64,000 bases of DNA from Luteimonas sp. MC1572. Its GTDB lineage: Bacteria; Pseudomonadota; Gammaproteobacteria; Xanthomonadales; Xanthomonadaceae. Of the stretch, positions 1 to 8,164 are shown in pieces. The number at the start of each line of letters is the position of its first letter. The stretch's first letter is position 1. The notes beneath the pieces were generated by a model that was given only the letters and a program-made list of their open reading frames with translations, did no database searches and was not told the origin of the DNA. The translations under genes were made by a program, and so were the position numbers. The stretch is from contig NZ_CP067112.1 of NCBI RefSeq assembly GCF_016615815.1, positions 1,736,001-1,800,000 of the forward strand, read 5' to 3'.

Positions 1-175
1 CCTCGATCCCCACGCCCTGCGTTTCCGCTGACGTTTCGGCGCCGGGACGCTCGATGTAGAGGCGCACCACGGCACTGCCGGGCGCCGACAGGTATTCCAC
101 GCCCAGCAGTTCCAGCCCCAACGCGGCCACGGTCGGAGACAGCAGGTTGGCGATGTCGGTTGATTTGTCCGTCAC
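1..175 (-). CDS. rimP: Ribosome maturation factor RimP, N-terminal part
   Basis: Only the first 58 codons are inside the window; the gene continues past base 1. The visible protein carries the typical RimP opening, in which the Gly-Leu-Glu-Leu stretch precedes a Val-Arg-Leu-Tyr-Ile strand. RimP assists 30S subunit maturation in the cytoplasm. The start is a GTG preceded by a very strong AGGAGGAGG ribosome binding site eight or so bases upstream, which makes this start convincing. The upstream initiator tRNA gene on the same strand reproduces the metY-rimP-nusA-infB order known from Escherichia coli, so nusA and infB probably follow outside the window. Confidence 0.9.
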   Translation of the reverse strand, partial: MTDKSTDIANLLSPTVAALGLELLGVEYLSAPGSAVVRLYIERPGAETSAETQGVGIE

Positions 176-219
176 GTTTGCCTCCTCCTCTTCCGGATGC
201 CGTCGCGCTTTGGGGGCGC

Positions 220-249
220 AAAAAAAAACAAAGGGCCCAATGGGCCCTT
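220..249 (-). terminator. Intrinsic terminator upstream of rimP
   Basis: Read on the minus strand, an 8-bp GC-rich stem (AAGGGCCC with GGGCCCTT, three-base loop) is followed by TG and then nine consecutive T residues. This is a complete rho-independent terminator. It lies 45 bases before the rimP start, so it can act as an attenuator for transcripts entering the rimP operon from the tRNA. Confidence 0.8.
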
Positions 250-319
250 GTCCGATACTGCTGGATCCGGTGCCGGCGCGCCTCATTGCGCACCGGACGA
301 GCCCAAACTCTCCGTAATC

Positions 320-343
320 AAAAAAGCCTCCTTGGAGGCTTTT
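320..343 (-). terminator. Intrinsic terminator of tRNA-fMet
   Basis: On the minus strand the sequence forms a perfect 10-bp stem (AAAAGCCTCC with GGAGGCTTTT) around a two-base AA, and runs on to six T residues. It lies 17 bases after the tRNA 3' end and is the natural terminator of the tRNA transcript. A second terminator follows about 70 bases later. Confidence 0.85.
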
Positions 344-360
344 CGTCGACCGCGAAAAGC

Positions 361-437
361 TGGTAGCGGGGGCAGGATTTGAACCTGCGACCTTCGGGTT
401 ATGAGCCCGACGAGCTGCCAGACTGCTCCACCCCGCA
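361..437 (-). tRNA. metY: Initiator tRNA-fMet (CAU)
   Basis: The minus strand folds as a 77-nt tRNA with encoded CCA (361-363) and a CAT anticodon. The anticodon stem has three consecutive G:C pairs next to the loop (GGG...CCC), and the first base of the acceptor stem is not paired (U1 opposite U72). Both features mark the initiator tRNA rather than elongator tRNA-Met. Escherichia coli has a C1:A72 mismatch at the same place. The gene precedes rimP, as metY does in E. coli. Confidence 0.93.
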
Positions 438-448
438 GCAGAAGCGGA

Positions 449-477
449 ATTATGAAGGAACGTCCCGGGCAATGCAA
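449..477 (-). promoter_or_regulatory. Promoter of tRNA-fMet
   Basis: On the minus strand a CATAAT -10 element (454 to 449, five of six consensus bases) lies about a dozen bases before the mature tRNA 5' end. TTGCAT (477 to 472) sits 17 bases further upstream as a weak -35. The -35 falls in the loop of the hairpin that ends the nuo operon. Confidence 0.5.
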
Positions 478-492
478 GCCCTCGGACGTTCC
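457..492 (-). terminator. Hairpin terminating the nuo operon
   Basis: Eight bases after the nuoN stop codon a 9-bp perfect stem (457-465 with 484-492) is extended by an inner 4-bp GGGC/GCCC stem. No long U tract follows on the minus strand, so termination may be incomplete or factor-assisted. The position, between the last nuo gene and the tRNA, supports the call. Confidence 0.55.
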
Positions 493-499
493 CGGGCGG

Positions 500-1972
500 T
501 CAGGCGGCGAACGCCGCCTGGCACCAGGCCATCACCGGGTTCCAGAACACGCCCAGCGCCAGCAGCGACAAGGCATTGACCGCGAACAGGGCGCGCAGCG
601 GTGCGTCGTCGCGGGCCTTCAAGGGGGCACCCACCGGCTCGTCGAAGTACATGACCTTGATGACGCGCAGGTAATAGAACGCACCCACCACAGCGAACAC
701 GATGCCGACGATCGCCAGCCACATCAGGTCGCCCTGCAGTGCCGCGCGCAGCACGGCGAGCTTGGCCCAGAACCCGAGGAACGGCGGCACGCCGGCCATC
801 GAGGCCATGATGCAGAGCACCAGCCCGGCCATCCACGGACTGCGCGCATTCAGGCCGCGGAAGTCGTCGATCCGGTCGGCCTCGAAGCCGCGGTTGGACA
901 GCACGATGATCGCGCCAAACGCCGCCGCCGCCATGAGCGCGTAGCTGATCGCATAGAACATCGCCGCCGCGTAGCCTTCCACCCCGCCGCCGGCGAAGCC
1001 GAGCAGCAGGAAGCCGACGTGCGACACGGTGGAGTACGCCAGCATCCGCTTCAGGTTGGCCTGCGCGATCGCGAACAGGTTGCCGACCACCAGCGACAGC
1101 GCGGCGATGCCGGCCAGCAGCAGCTGCCACTGGTCCTGCAGCGCACCGCCGCCAAGGCCGTCCTCGAGCAGGCGGTAGGCCATGCCGAACACGGCGAGCT
1201 TGGGCGCCGAGCCGATGAACAGGGTGATCGGCGTGGGCGCACCGTGGTACGCGTCGGGCAGCCACATGTGGAATGGCGCGGCGCCGAACTTGAAGCAGAT
1301 GCCGACCACCATAAACGCGGTGCCGGTGAGCAGCAGGGTAGCCGTGCCGCCTTCGAGACCCATCGCCGTTTCGCGCAGGGTCGCCAGGTCCAAGGTGCCG
1401 GTGGCGCCGTAGACCAGCGACATGCCGTACAGCAGCAGGCCGGATGCCAGCGCGCCGAGCACGAAGTACTTCATGCCCGCCTCGGACGCGACCGGGCTGT
1501 CGCGGTCGATCGCCACCAGCGCGTACTGGCACAGGGCCAGCAGCTCCAGGCCGACGTAGACCAGGGTCAGGTTGCCGGCCGAGACCAGCAGCATCATGCC
1601 GGCGGTGGCGAACATCACCAGCACCGGCAGTTCGCCCTTGTAGAGGTCGCGTTCGCGCATGAACGACCAGGCATAGACCAGCGACGCGGCACTCAGCAGC
1701 ACCAGCACGGTCTTCAGCACGTCGGCGACCGGGTCGCGCACGAACATGCCGCCGAGCACGGTGCCCTGCCCGCCGACGCCGGTGAACGCCAGCACCGCGG
1801 CGGCCACCAGCACCAGCACGGCCAGCACGTGGGTCACCACACGGCGGCGCTCGCCGATGAACAGGTCGAGCATCAGCAGCGCAAACGCGCCAAGCACCAC
1901 CACGAACTCGGGCGCCAGCGGCGCGATGTCGGCCAGCGTCCGGATGGGCGGGGTCATTGCTCCAGGCATCAT
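500..1972 (-). CDS. nuoN: NADH-quinone oxidoreductase subunit N
   Basis: This 490-residue, highly hydrophobic protein is one of the three antiporter-like proton-pumping subunits of complex I in the inner membrane. It has the Mrp/NuoN proton-translocation domain, about fourteen membrane segments, and the conserved Lys-containing helix in the 'GSAPKLAVFGMAYRLL' region. The start at the first of two adjacent Met codons has a GAGGAAGA ribosome binding site; a Met six residues in is possible. It is the last gene of the nuo operon, starting 13 bases after nuoM. Confidence 0.95.
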   Translation of the reverse strand: MMPGAMTPPIRTLADIAPLAPEFVVVLGAFALLMLDLFIGERRRVVTHVLAVLVLVAAAVLAFTGVGGQGTVLGGMFVRDPVADVLKTVLVLLSAASLVYAWSFMRERDLYKGELPVLVMFATAGMMLLVSAGNLTLVYVGLELLALCQYALVAIDRDSPVASEAGMKYFVLGALASGLLLYGMSLVYGATGTLDLATLRETAMGLEGGTATLLLTGTAFMVVGICFKFGAAPFHMWLPDAYHGAPTPITLFIGSAPKLAVFGMAYRLLEDGLGGGALQDQWQLLLAGIAALSLVVGNLFAIAQANLKRMLAYSTVSHVGFLLLGFAGGGVEGYAAAMFYAISYALMAAAAFGAIIVLSNRGFEADRIDDFRGLNARSPWMAGLVLCIMASMAGVPPFLGFWAKLAVLRAALQGDLMWLAIVGIVFAVVGAFYYLRVIKVMYFDEPVGAPLKARDDAPLRALFAVNALSLLALGVFWNPVMAWCQAAFAA

Positions 1973-1985
1973 CGCGGGGTCTTCC

Positions 1986-3497
1986 TCAAAGCTTGCTGTT
2001 GGCGAGCATGGTCGCCAGTTGCGCGATGGACGGTTCCATCAGGTCGATCAGGGGCTTGGGCCACACGCCGATGAGCAGCACGCCGGCGGCGAACACGCCC
2101 AGCACCAGGATCTCGCGGCCGTTGATGTCCTTCATCTCGGCGACATGGGCATTGCCGATCTCGCCGTACAGCACGCGCTTGACCAGCCACAGCGTGTAAC
2201 CGGCACTGATGATGAGCGTCAGCGCGGCGGTGAAGGCGATCAGCGGGTGGTGCTGGAACGACGCCAGCACGATCATGAATTCGCCCACGAAGCCGGACGT
2301 GCCCGGCAGGCCGGCGTTGGCCATGCCGAAGAACACGAACAGCACGGCGAACCACGGCATCACGTTGGCCACGCCGCCGTAGTCGCGGATCATGCGCGTG
2401 TGCATGCGGTCGTAGAGCACGCCGACGCAGCTGAACATGGCGCCCGAGATGAACCCGTGCGACACCATCTGCACCATCGCACCCTGCAGGCCGAGCCGCG
2501 CCGCATCGGTGTTGCCGACATCGCGCACCAGCGCGAAGGCGATGAAGGTACCCAGCGTCACGAAGCCCATGTGCGCGACCGACGAATAGGCGATGAGCTT
2601 CTTCATGTCGTCCTGCACCAGCGCCACCATGCCCACGTAGACCACGGCGATCAGCGACAGCGCGATCATCAGCCAGGCCCACTCGTGGCCGGCGTCGGGC
2701 ACGATCGGCAGGCTGAAGCGCAGGAAGCCGTAGCCGCCGATCTTCAGCATGATCGCCGCCAGGATCACCGAGCCGCCGGTCGGCGCCTCGACGTGCGCGT
2801 CCGGCAACCACGTGTGTACCGGGAACATCGGCACCTTGACCGCGAACGCGATCAGGAACGCGAAGAACAGCCAGGCCTGCTCGGTGGCATCGAGCGGAAG
2901 CGCGTACAGGTCGGGCAACTGCCAGCTGCCGGCCTTCAGGTAGAGGTAGATCAGCCCGACCAGCATGAACACCGAGCCGAGGAAGGTGTACAGGAAGAAC
3001 TTGACCGACGCGTACACGCGCCGCGGCCCGCCCCACACGCCGATGATGATGAACATCGGGATCAGCATGCCTTCGAAGAACACATAGAAGAGCATGGCGT
3101 CGACCGCCGAGAACACGCCGATCATCAGGCCCTCGAGGATCAGCATCGCCGCGTAGTACTGGCTGACACGCTTGTCGATCGAAGTCCACGCGCCCACCAG
3201 CACCAGCGCGGTGACCAGCGTGGTGAGGATGATCAGCGCGACCGAGATGCCATCGCCGCCCAGGTGGTACTGGATGTCGTAGGCGGGGATCCACTCGCGC
3301 GCCTCGACGAACTGCATGCCGACCACGGCGGGGTCGAAGCCCGTGAAGAGCGGGATGCTGATGGCGAACGCCACCAGCGCGATCGCCAGCGACAGCCAGC
3401 GGGCGGCGTTGGCGCGGCTGTTGCCGAGCGCGAGCACCAGCGCGCCACCGAGGATCGGCAGCCAGATGAGGATGCTGAGGAGAGGCCAGTTCGACAC
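1986..3497 (-). CDS. nuoM: NADH-quinone oxidoreductase subunit M
   Basis: The 503-residue membrane protein belongs to the antiporter-like subunits of complex I and pumps protons. It shows the conserved 'HTWLPDAHVEAPTGGSV' loop and many transmembrane helices. I place the start at a GTG (3497), because a GGAAGA ribosome binding site sits eight bases upstream and the protein then opens directly with the typical NuoM hydrophobic segment. An upstream in-frame start at 3533 would overlap nuoL and lacks support. nuoL ends 13 bases upstream. Confidence 0.95.
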   Translation of the reverse strand: MSNWPLLSILIWLPILGGALVLALGNSRANAARWLSLAIALVAFAISIPLFTGFDPAVVGMQFVEAREWIPAYDIQYHLGGDGISVALIILTTLVTALVLVGAWTSIDKRVSQYYAAMLILEGLMIGVFSAVDAMLFYVFFEGMLIPMFIIIGVWGGPRRVYASVKFFLYTFLGSVFMLVGLIYLYLKAGSWQLPDLYALPLDATEQAWLFFAFLIAFAVKVPMFPVHTWLPDAHVEAPTGGSVILAAIMLKIGGYGFLRFSLPIVPDAGHEWAWLMIALSLIAVVYVGMVALVQDDMKKLIAYSSVAHMGFVTLGTFIAFALVRDVGNTDAARLGLQGAMVQMVSHGFISGAMFSCVGVLYDRMHTRMIRDYGGVANVMPWFAVLFVFFGMANAGLPGTSGFVGEFMIVLASFQHHPLIAFTAALTLIISAGYTLWLVKRVLYGEIGNAHVAEMKDINGREILVLGVFAAGVLLIGVWPKPLIDLMEPSIAQLATMLANSKL

Positions 3498-3510
3498 GTA
3501 TCGTCTTCCG

Positions 3511-5595
3511 TCAGGTCCAGTAGTGGATGACAACGGCCAGGAGCACGATCAGGCCGAGGATCATCGCGAATGCATAGTCGGGCAGGCGCCCGGTCTGCAG
3601 CTTGCGCAGCACGCGCGCTGCCAGGCCGACGCTGTTCGCGGAGCCGTTGACAATGGCCCCGTCGATCACGCGGCGATCGACAAGGTTGGAAGCCTCGCCC
3701 AGCAGCACGCTGCCGCCAGCCAGGCCACCGATCCACAGGTCGTCGGCCCAGTACTTCTTCTCCAGCACCTTGACCGGCAGCGCGAACACGCGGCGCGCCC
3801 TGGTCGCGAGCTCCGGCTTCCACCAGTACATGACGGTCGCGAGCACGAAGCCGGCCACGGTCAGCACGAAAGCAGGCGCCATGAAGCCGTGCGTGGCGAA
3901 GGCCACCGGCCCGTGCCACATCGCTTCGCCCACCATCGCCACCGTGTCGCGCGCGGCGGCGACGTCGATCGCGCCGAGGAAGAACGGGAGCACCTCGTGG
4001 TGGCCGCTCCAGTCGGTGCCGAACAGCATCGGGCCCGCGGTGAAGAAGCCGATCAGCACCGACGGAATCGCCAGCAGCACCAGCGGCAGCGTGACCACCC
4101 ACGGCGATTCGCGCGGTTCGACCGGGCCGTGATGCGCGTGGTCGTCATCGTGGTGGGCCGCGTCATGGCCGTGGTCGTCGGCCGGCGCGTCGCGGAAGCG
4201 TTCGCGGCCGAAGAACGTCAGGTACAGCAGGCGGAAGCTGTAGAACGAGGTCACGAACGCGCCGGCCAGCACGGCCCAGTAGCCGTAGGTACCCACCCAG
4301 CCCATGCTCGCGGAGGCGTGCTTGGCCGCTTCGATGATGGTGTCCTTCGAGTAGAAGCCGCTGAAGAACGGCGTGCCGATCAGGGCCAGCGTGCCGAGCA
4401 GCATCGTCCAGAAGGTGACCGGCATGTACTTGCGCAGGCCGCCCATGCGGCGCATGTCCTGCTCGTGGTGCAGCGCGATGATCACCGAGCCCGCGCCGAG
4501 GAACAGCAGCGCCTTGAAGAAGGCGTGGGTCATCAGGTGGAACACCGCCGCCGAGTACGCCGACACGCCCAGCGCCACGGTCATGTAGCCAAGCTGCGAC
4601 AGCGTGGAGTACGCGATCACGCGCTTGATGTCGTTCTGCACGATGCCGATCAGGCCGGTGAAGAACGCGGTGGTGGCGCCGATGAACAGCACGAACTGCA
4701 GCGCGGTCTCCGACAGCTCGAACAGCGGCGACATGCGCGCCACCATGAAGATGCCGGCGGTGACCATGGTCGCGGCGTGGATCAGCGCCGAGATCGGGGT
4801 CGGGCCTTCCATCGAGTCCGGGAGCCACACGTGCAGCGGCACCTGCGCCGACTTGCCCATCGCGCCCACGAACAGGCAGATGCATACGACCGTGGCCGCC
4901 GACCAGGCGTGGCCGTCGAAGATCTCGATCACCTGGCCACCGCCGATGCGGTCGCTGGCGTTGGCGAACACCGTGGCGTAATCGAGGGTGCCGAACCAGT
5001 ACAGCACGCCGGCGATGCCGAGCAGGAAGCCGAAGTCGCCGACGCGGTTGACCACGAACGCCTTCATGTTGGCGAAGATCGCCGACGGGCGCTTGAACCA
5101 GAATCCGATCAGCAGGTACGAGACCAAGCCCACCGCTTCCCAGCCGAAGAACAGCTGGAAGAAGTTGTTCGACATCACCAGCGTCAGCATCGAGAACGTG
5201 AACAGGCTGATGTAGCTGAAGAAGCGCTGGTAGCCCGGGTCCTCGGCCATGTAGCCGATGGTGTAGACATGCACCAGCAGCGACACGAAGGTCACCACGA
5301 CCATCATCATCGCGGTCAGCTTGTCGACCATGAAGCCGACGTGCGCTTCGTAGCCCGCCACCTGGAACCAGGTGTAGATGTTCTCGTTGAACGGCGAGGC
5401 GCCCTGCCCCGCGAGCTGCCAGAGCACATGGCCCGACAGCGCGCAGCTCACGGCGACGCCGAGGATGGTGATGGTGTGCGAGCCGGCGCGACCCACCTGG
5501 CGGCCGAACAGGCCGGCGAGGATGGCGCCCAGCAGCGGAGCCAGCACGATCGCCAGCAGCACCGTCTTCGAGATCAGGATTTCCGTGACAGGCAT
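3511..5595 (-). CDS. nuoL: NADH-quinone oxidoreductase subunit L
   Basis: NuoL is the distal proton-pumping subunit of complex I and carries the long lateral helix. At 694 residues it is longer than the roughly 610-residue E. coli protein. The core 'HVWLPDSMEGPTPISALIHA' motif is intact. The extra length includes a His/Asp-rich loop near residues 471-488, not typical of the family, between membrane segments. It lies three bases after nuoK and 13 bases before nuoM, inside the nuo operon. Confidence 0.95.
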   Translation of the reverse strand: MPVTEILISKTVLLAIVLAPLLGAILAGLFGRQVGRAGSHTITILGVAVSCALSGHVLWQLAGQGASPFNENIYTWFQVAGYEAHVGFMVDKLTAMMMVVVTFVSLLVHVYTIGYMAEDPGYQRFFSYISLFTFSMLTLVMSNNFFQLFFGWEAVGLVSYLLIGFWFKRPSAIFANMKAFVVNRVGDFGFLLGIAGVLYWFGTLDYATVFANASDRIGGGQVIEIFDGHAWSAATVVCICLFVGAMGKSAQVPLHVWLPDSMEGPTPISALIHAATMVTAGIFMVARMSPLFELSETALQFVLFIGATTAFFTGLIGIVQNDIKRVIAYSTLSQLGYMTVALGVSAYSAAVFHLMTHAFFKALLFLGAGSVIIALHHEQDMRRMGGLRKYMPVTFWTMLLGTLALIGTPFFSGFYSKDTIIEAAKHASASMGWVGTYGYWAVLAGAFVTSFYSFRLLYLTFFGRERFRDAPADDHGHDAAHHDDDHAHHGPVEPRESPWVVTLPLVLLAIPSVLIGFFTAGPMLFGTDWSGHHEVLPFFLGAIDVAAARDTVAMVGEAMWHGPVAFATHGFMAPAFVLTVAGFVLATVMYWWKPELATRARRVFALPVKVLEKKYWADDLWIGGLAGGSVLLGEASNLVDRRVIDGAIVNGSANSVGLAARVLRKLQTGRLPDYAFAMILGLIVLLAVVIHYWT

Positions 5596-5598
5596 CGG

Positions 5599-5922
5599 TC
5601 AGCCCTTCAACGTGTCGAGTTCGGCGACGTTGATGGTGCGCCGGTTGCGGAACAGGGTGACCAGGATGGCCAGGCCGATGGCGGCCTCGGCCGCGGCCAC
5701 GGTGAGGATGAAGAACACGAACACCTGCCCCGCCGCGTCGTTCATCTCACGCGAGAACGCGACGAAATTGATGTTCACCGCGAGCAGCATCAGCTCGAGC
5801 GACATCAGCAGCACGATCACGTTCTTGCGGTTGAGGTAGATGCCGGCAACGCTGATGCAGAACAGCACCGCACCGAGCGCCAGGTAGTGGCCGAGGGCCA
5901 GGCCCTGTCCCATGAACTCCAT
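5599..5922 (-). CDS. nuoK: NADH-quinone oxidoreductase subunit K
   Basis: This is a 107-residue, three-helix membrane subunit of complex I that forms part of the proton path. The two conserved membrane glutamates can be seen, one in the '[17 protein letters not shown]' helix and one in the '[12 protein letters not shown]' helix. The usual length is 100-102 residues, so the true start may be Met4. The first base of the ATG is the last base of the nuoJ stop codon, which indicates translational coupling. Confidence 0.95.
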   Translation of the reverse strand: MEFMGQGLALGHYLALGAVLFCISVAGIYLNRKNVIVLLMSLELMLLAVNINFVAFSREMNDAAGQVFVFFILTVAAAEAAIGLAILVTLFRNRRTINVAELDTLKG

Positions 5923-6572
5923 TACTTCTCCTCCCCGCCGGCGTCGGGCGCCGGGGTGTCGTCGGCCACGTGCACCGAGGACGACATCTTGACCATGCGC
6001 AGGCGATCGCCGGCACGCACGCGCGCCTGCTGCGCGGGATTCTGGTGCTTGGTCCCCTCGCGGCGGCGCAGCGTCAGGGTGACCGCGGCGATCACGGCCA
6101 CGGTCAGGATCACCGCGGCGACCTCGAACGGCAGCAGGAAGTCGGTGAACAGGCGGCGCGCGATCCAGACGGTGTTGGACACCTCCACGCTGTCCACCGC
6201 GGGATCCGCGGCGAACGGGGTGGCAACGAACGCCTTGACGCCGATCAGGGTGAGGATCTCGACCAGCATCACCACCGCGACCAGCAGGCCGACCGGCAGG
6301 TGGCGCACGAAGCCCTGGTGCATCTGTTCTTCGTCGATGTCGAGCATCATCACCACGAACAGGAACAGCACCATCACCGCGCCCACGTACACCAGCACCA
6401 GCGCGACGCCCAGGAACTCGGCGCCGGCGATGATCCAGGTGCAGGCCACGGTGAAGAAGGTCAGCACCAGGAACAGCGCGGCGTGCACCGGGTTGCGGAC
6501 GCTGATCACGGCCACGGCCGACACCACGGTGACCGAGGCGAATGCCAGGAAAGCGAGAAGGGCGAAGTCCAT
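5922..6572 (-). CDS. nuoJ: NADH-quinone oxidoreductase subunit J
   Basis: NuoJ is a membrane subunit of complex I with five predicted helices; this one has 216 residues. The '[20 protein letters not shown]' helix region is the best conserved family signature and contains the pi-bulge helix involved in coupling. The C-terminus after about residue 165 is hydrophilic and variable. It starts three bases after the nuoI stop and overlaps nuoK by one base. Confidence 0.95.
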   Translation of the reverse strand: MDFALLAFLAFASVTVVSAVAVISVRNPVHAALFLVLTFFTVACTWIIAGAEFLGVALVLVYVGAVMVLFLFVVMMLDIDEEQMHQGFVRHLPVGLLVAVVMLVEILTLIGVKAFVATPFAADPAVDSVEVSNTVWIARRLFTDFLLPFEVAAVILTVAVIAAVTLTLRRREGTKHQNPAQQARVRAGDRLRMVKMSSSVHVADDTPAPDAGGEEK

Positions 6573-6575
6573 GGT

Positions 6576-7064
6576 TTACCTGTATCCGGCGTCGGCGGTG
6601 CGGCGTTCGGCGATCTCGGCCTCGAGCCGGTCACCGATGGCCAGCAACTGCTGCTTGTTGACGATGTTCTCGCCACGGTTCTCGAAGTGGTACTCGTGGA
6701 TGTGCGTTTCCACGATCGAATCAACCGGGCAGGACTCCTCGCAGAATCCGCAGAAGATGCACTTGAACAGGTCGATGTCGTAGCGCGTGGTCCGGCGCGT
6801 GCCGTCCTCGCGCTGCTCGGAATCGATGGTGATCGCCAGCGCCGGGCACACCGCCTCGCACAGCTTGCAGGCGATGCAGCGCTCTTCGCCGTTGGGATAG
6901 CGGCGCAGCGCGTGCAGCCCCCGGAAGCGCGGCGACTGCGGGGTCTTTTCCATCGGGTACATGATCGTGTACTTGGGACGGAACAGGTAGCGGAGCGTCA
7001 GCCACATGCCGGCCAGCATCTCCAGCAGCAGCAGGCTCTTCGCCCAGGAAAGGATCTTGCCCAT
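6576..7064 (-). CDS. nuoI: NADH-quinone oxidoreductase subunit I
   Basis: NuoI is the ferredoxin-like peripheral subunit holding the tetranuclear clusters N6a and N6b. The 162-residue protein has two complete Cys motifs: C63, C66, C69, C73 and C102, C105, C108, C112. An amphipathic N-terminal segment contacts the membrane. The ATG at 7064 overlaps the nuoH stop codon in an ATGA junction; a longer in-frame extension upstream would run inside nuoH and is not believable. Confidence 0.96.
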   Translation of the reverse strand: MGKILSWAKSLLLLEMLAGMWLTLRYLFRPKYTIMYPMEKTPQSPRFRGLHALRRYPNGEERCIACKLCEAVCPALAITIDSEQREDGTRRTTRYDIDLFKCIFCGFCEESCPVDSIVETHIHEYHFENRGENIVNKQQLLAIGDRLEAEIAERRTADAGYR

Positions 7065-8164
7065 CACGCACCTGCCTCGAACACGCCGAAATACGCCATC
7101 AACGCGGTAACCGCGATCCACGCGATCGCCAGCGGGATGAACACCTTCCAGCCCAGGCGCATGATCTGGTCATAGCGGTAGCGCGGGAACGTGGCGCGGA
7201 ACCACACGAAGCAGCTGGCGAAGAAGAACGCCTTGGCGATCAGCCACCACCAGCCGTCGACCGCCAGCCACTCGAGCACCGGCACGCCGGCGAACCAGCC
7301 CTGGAACGGAGACAGCCAGCCGCCGAGGAAGAAGATCGCCGTGAGCACGCTCACCAGGATCATGTTGGCGTACTCGGCCAGGAAGAACAGCGCGAACACC
7401 GAACCGGAGTACTCCACCATGTGCCCGGCGACGATCTCGGACTCGCCTTCCACCACGTCGAACGGCGAGCGGTTGGTCTCGGCCACGCCGGAGATGAAGT
7501 AGATGACGAACAGCGGCAGCAGCGGCAGCCAGAACCACTCCAGGAAGCCCGCGTTGCCCGCCTGCGCCATCACGATCGCGCTCAGGTTGAGGCTGCCCGA
7601 GGCGACCATCACGCCGACCAGCGCGAAGCCCATGGCGATCTCGTAGCTCACCATCTGCGCCGCGGCGCGCATGGCGCCAAGGAACGCGTACTTCGAGTTG
7701 GACGCCCAGCCGGCGATGATGATGCCGTACACGCCCAGCGAGACCACCGCCAGCAGGTACAGCAGGCCGGCGTTGGCGTTGGACAGCACCATCCGCGCGT
7801 CGAACGGCACCACCGCCCAGGCGGCCAGCGCCGGCACCAGGGTGATCATCGGCGCCAGCACGTACAGCACCGGATGCGCGCGTGTCGGCTGGATGACCTC
7901 CTTGAACAGCAGCTTGAACACGTCGGCGAACGCCTGCAGCACGCCCCAGCCGACATACATCGGCCCGTGGCGGATGTGCATCCAGCCGATCAGCTTGCGC
8001 TCCCAGACCACGTAGAACGCCACGGCGATGATCACCGGCATGGCGATGCACAGGATCAGCAGCACCAGCCAGAGCACGGTGCCGATGGGTCCGAGCGCAT
8101 CCAGCCACTCGCGGAACGGCGCGACGGCGTCGAGCACGAGGCTTGCGGTATTGGTCGTGCTCAT
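7064..8164 (-). CDS. nuoH: NADH-quinone oxidoreductase subunit H
   Basis: NuoH is the membrane subunit that forms the entry of the quinone chamber together with NuoB and NuoD. The 366-residue protein has the conserved '[20 protein letters not shown]' loop and the Glu-rich '[19 protein letters not shown]' cytoplasmic loop that couples quinone reduction to pumping. Its ATG overlaps the nuoG stop as ATGA (8164-8161), and its own stop overlaps the nuoI start in the same way. Confidence 0.96.
   Translation of the reverse strand: MSTTNTASLVLDAVAPFREWLDALGPIGTVLWLVLLILCIAMPVIIAVAFYVVWERKLIGWMHIRHGPMYVGWGVLQAFADVFKLLFKEVIQPTRAHPVLYVLAPMITLVPALAAWAVVPFDARMVLSNANAGLLYLLAVVSLGVYGIIIAGWASNSKYAFLGAMRAAAQMVSYEIAMGFALVGVMVASGSLNLSAIVMAQAGNAGFLEWFWLPLLPLFVIYFISGVAETNRSPFDVVEGESEIVAGHMVEYSGSVFALFFLAEYANMILVSVLTAIFFLGGWLSPFQGWFAGVPVLEWLAVDGWWWLIAKAFFFASCFVWFRATFPRYRYDQIMRLGWKVFIPLAIAWIAVTALMAYFGVFEAGA

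Larger units (their letters stand above)
176..360 (-). other. Leader between tRNA-fMet and rimP
   Basis: This 185-base stretch has no protein gene that I can support. On the minus strand it contains, in order, a terminator-like hairpin (320-343), an 8-bp inverted repeat (266-273 with 290-297) and a second terminator-like hairpin with a long U tract (220-249). The rimP ribosome binding site follows. The layout suggests that transcription from the tRNA is largely stopped or regulated before rimP. Confidence 0.5.

Noticed and set aside
401-2074. Long open frame on the plus strand opposite nuoN
   Set aside because: It has no ribosome binding site, is His/Arg/Gln-rich and lies over a full nuoN with known motifs. 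High GC content creates such antisense frames.
3316-6783. Very long plus-strand frame (over 1100 codons) opposite nuoL, nuoK, nuoJ and nuoI
   Set aside because: The translation is low-complexity His/Glu/Arg-rich and mirrors the real genes on the minus strand; no domain is visible.
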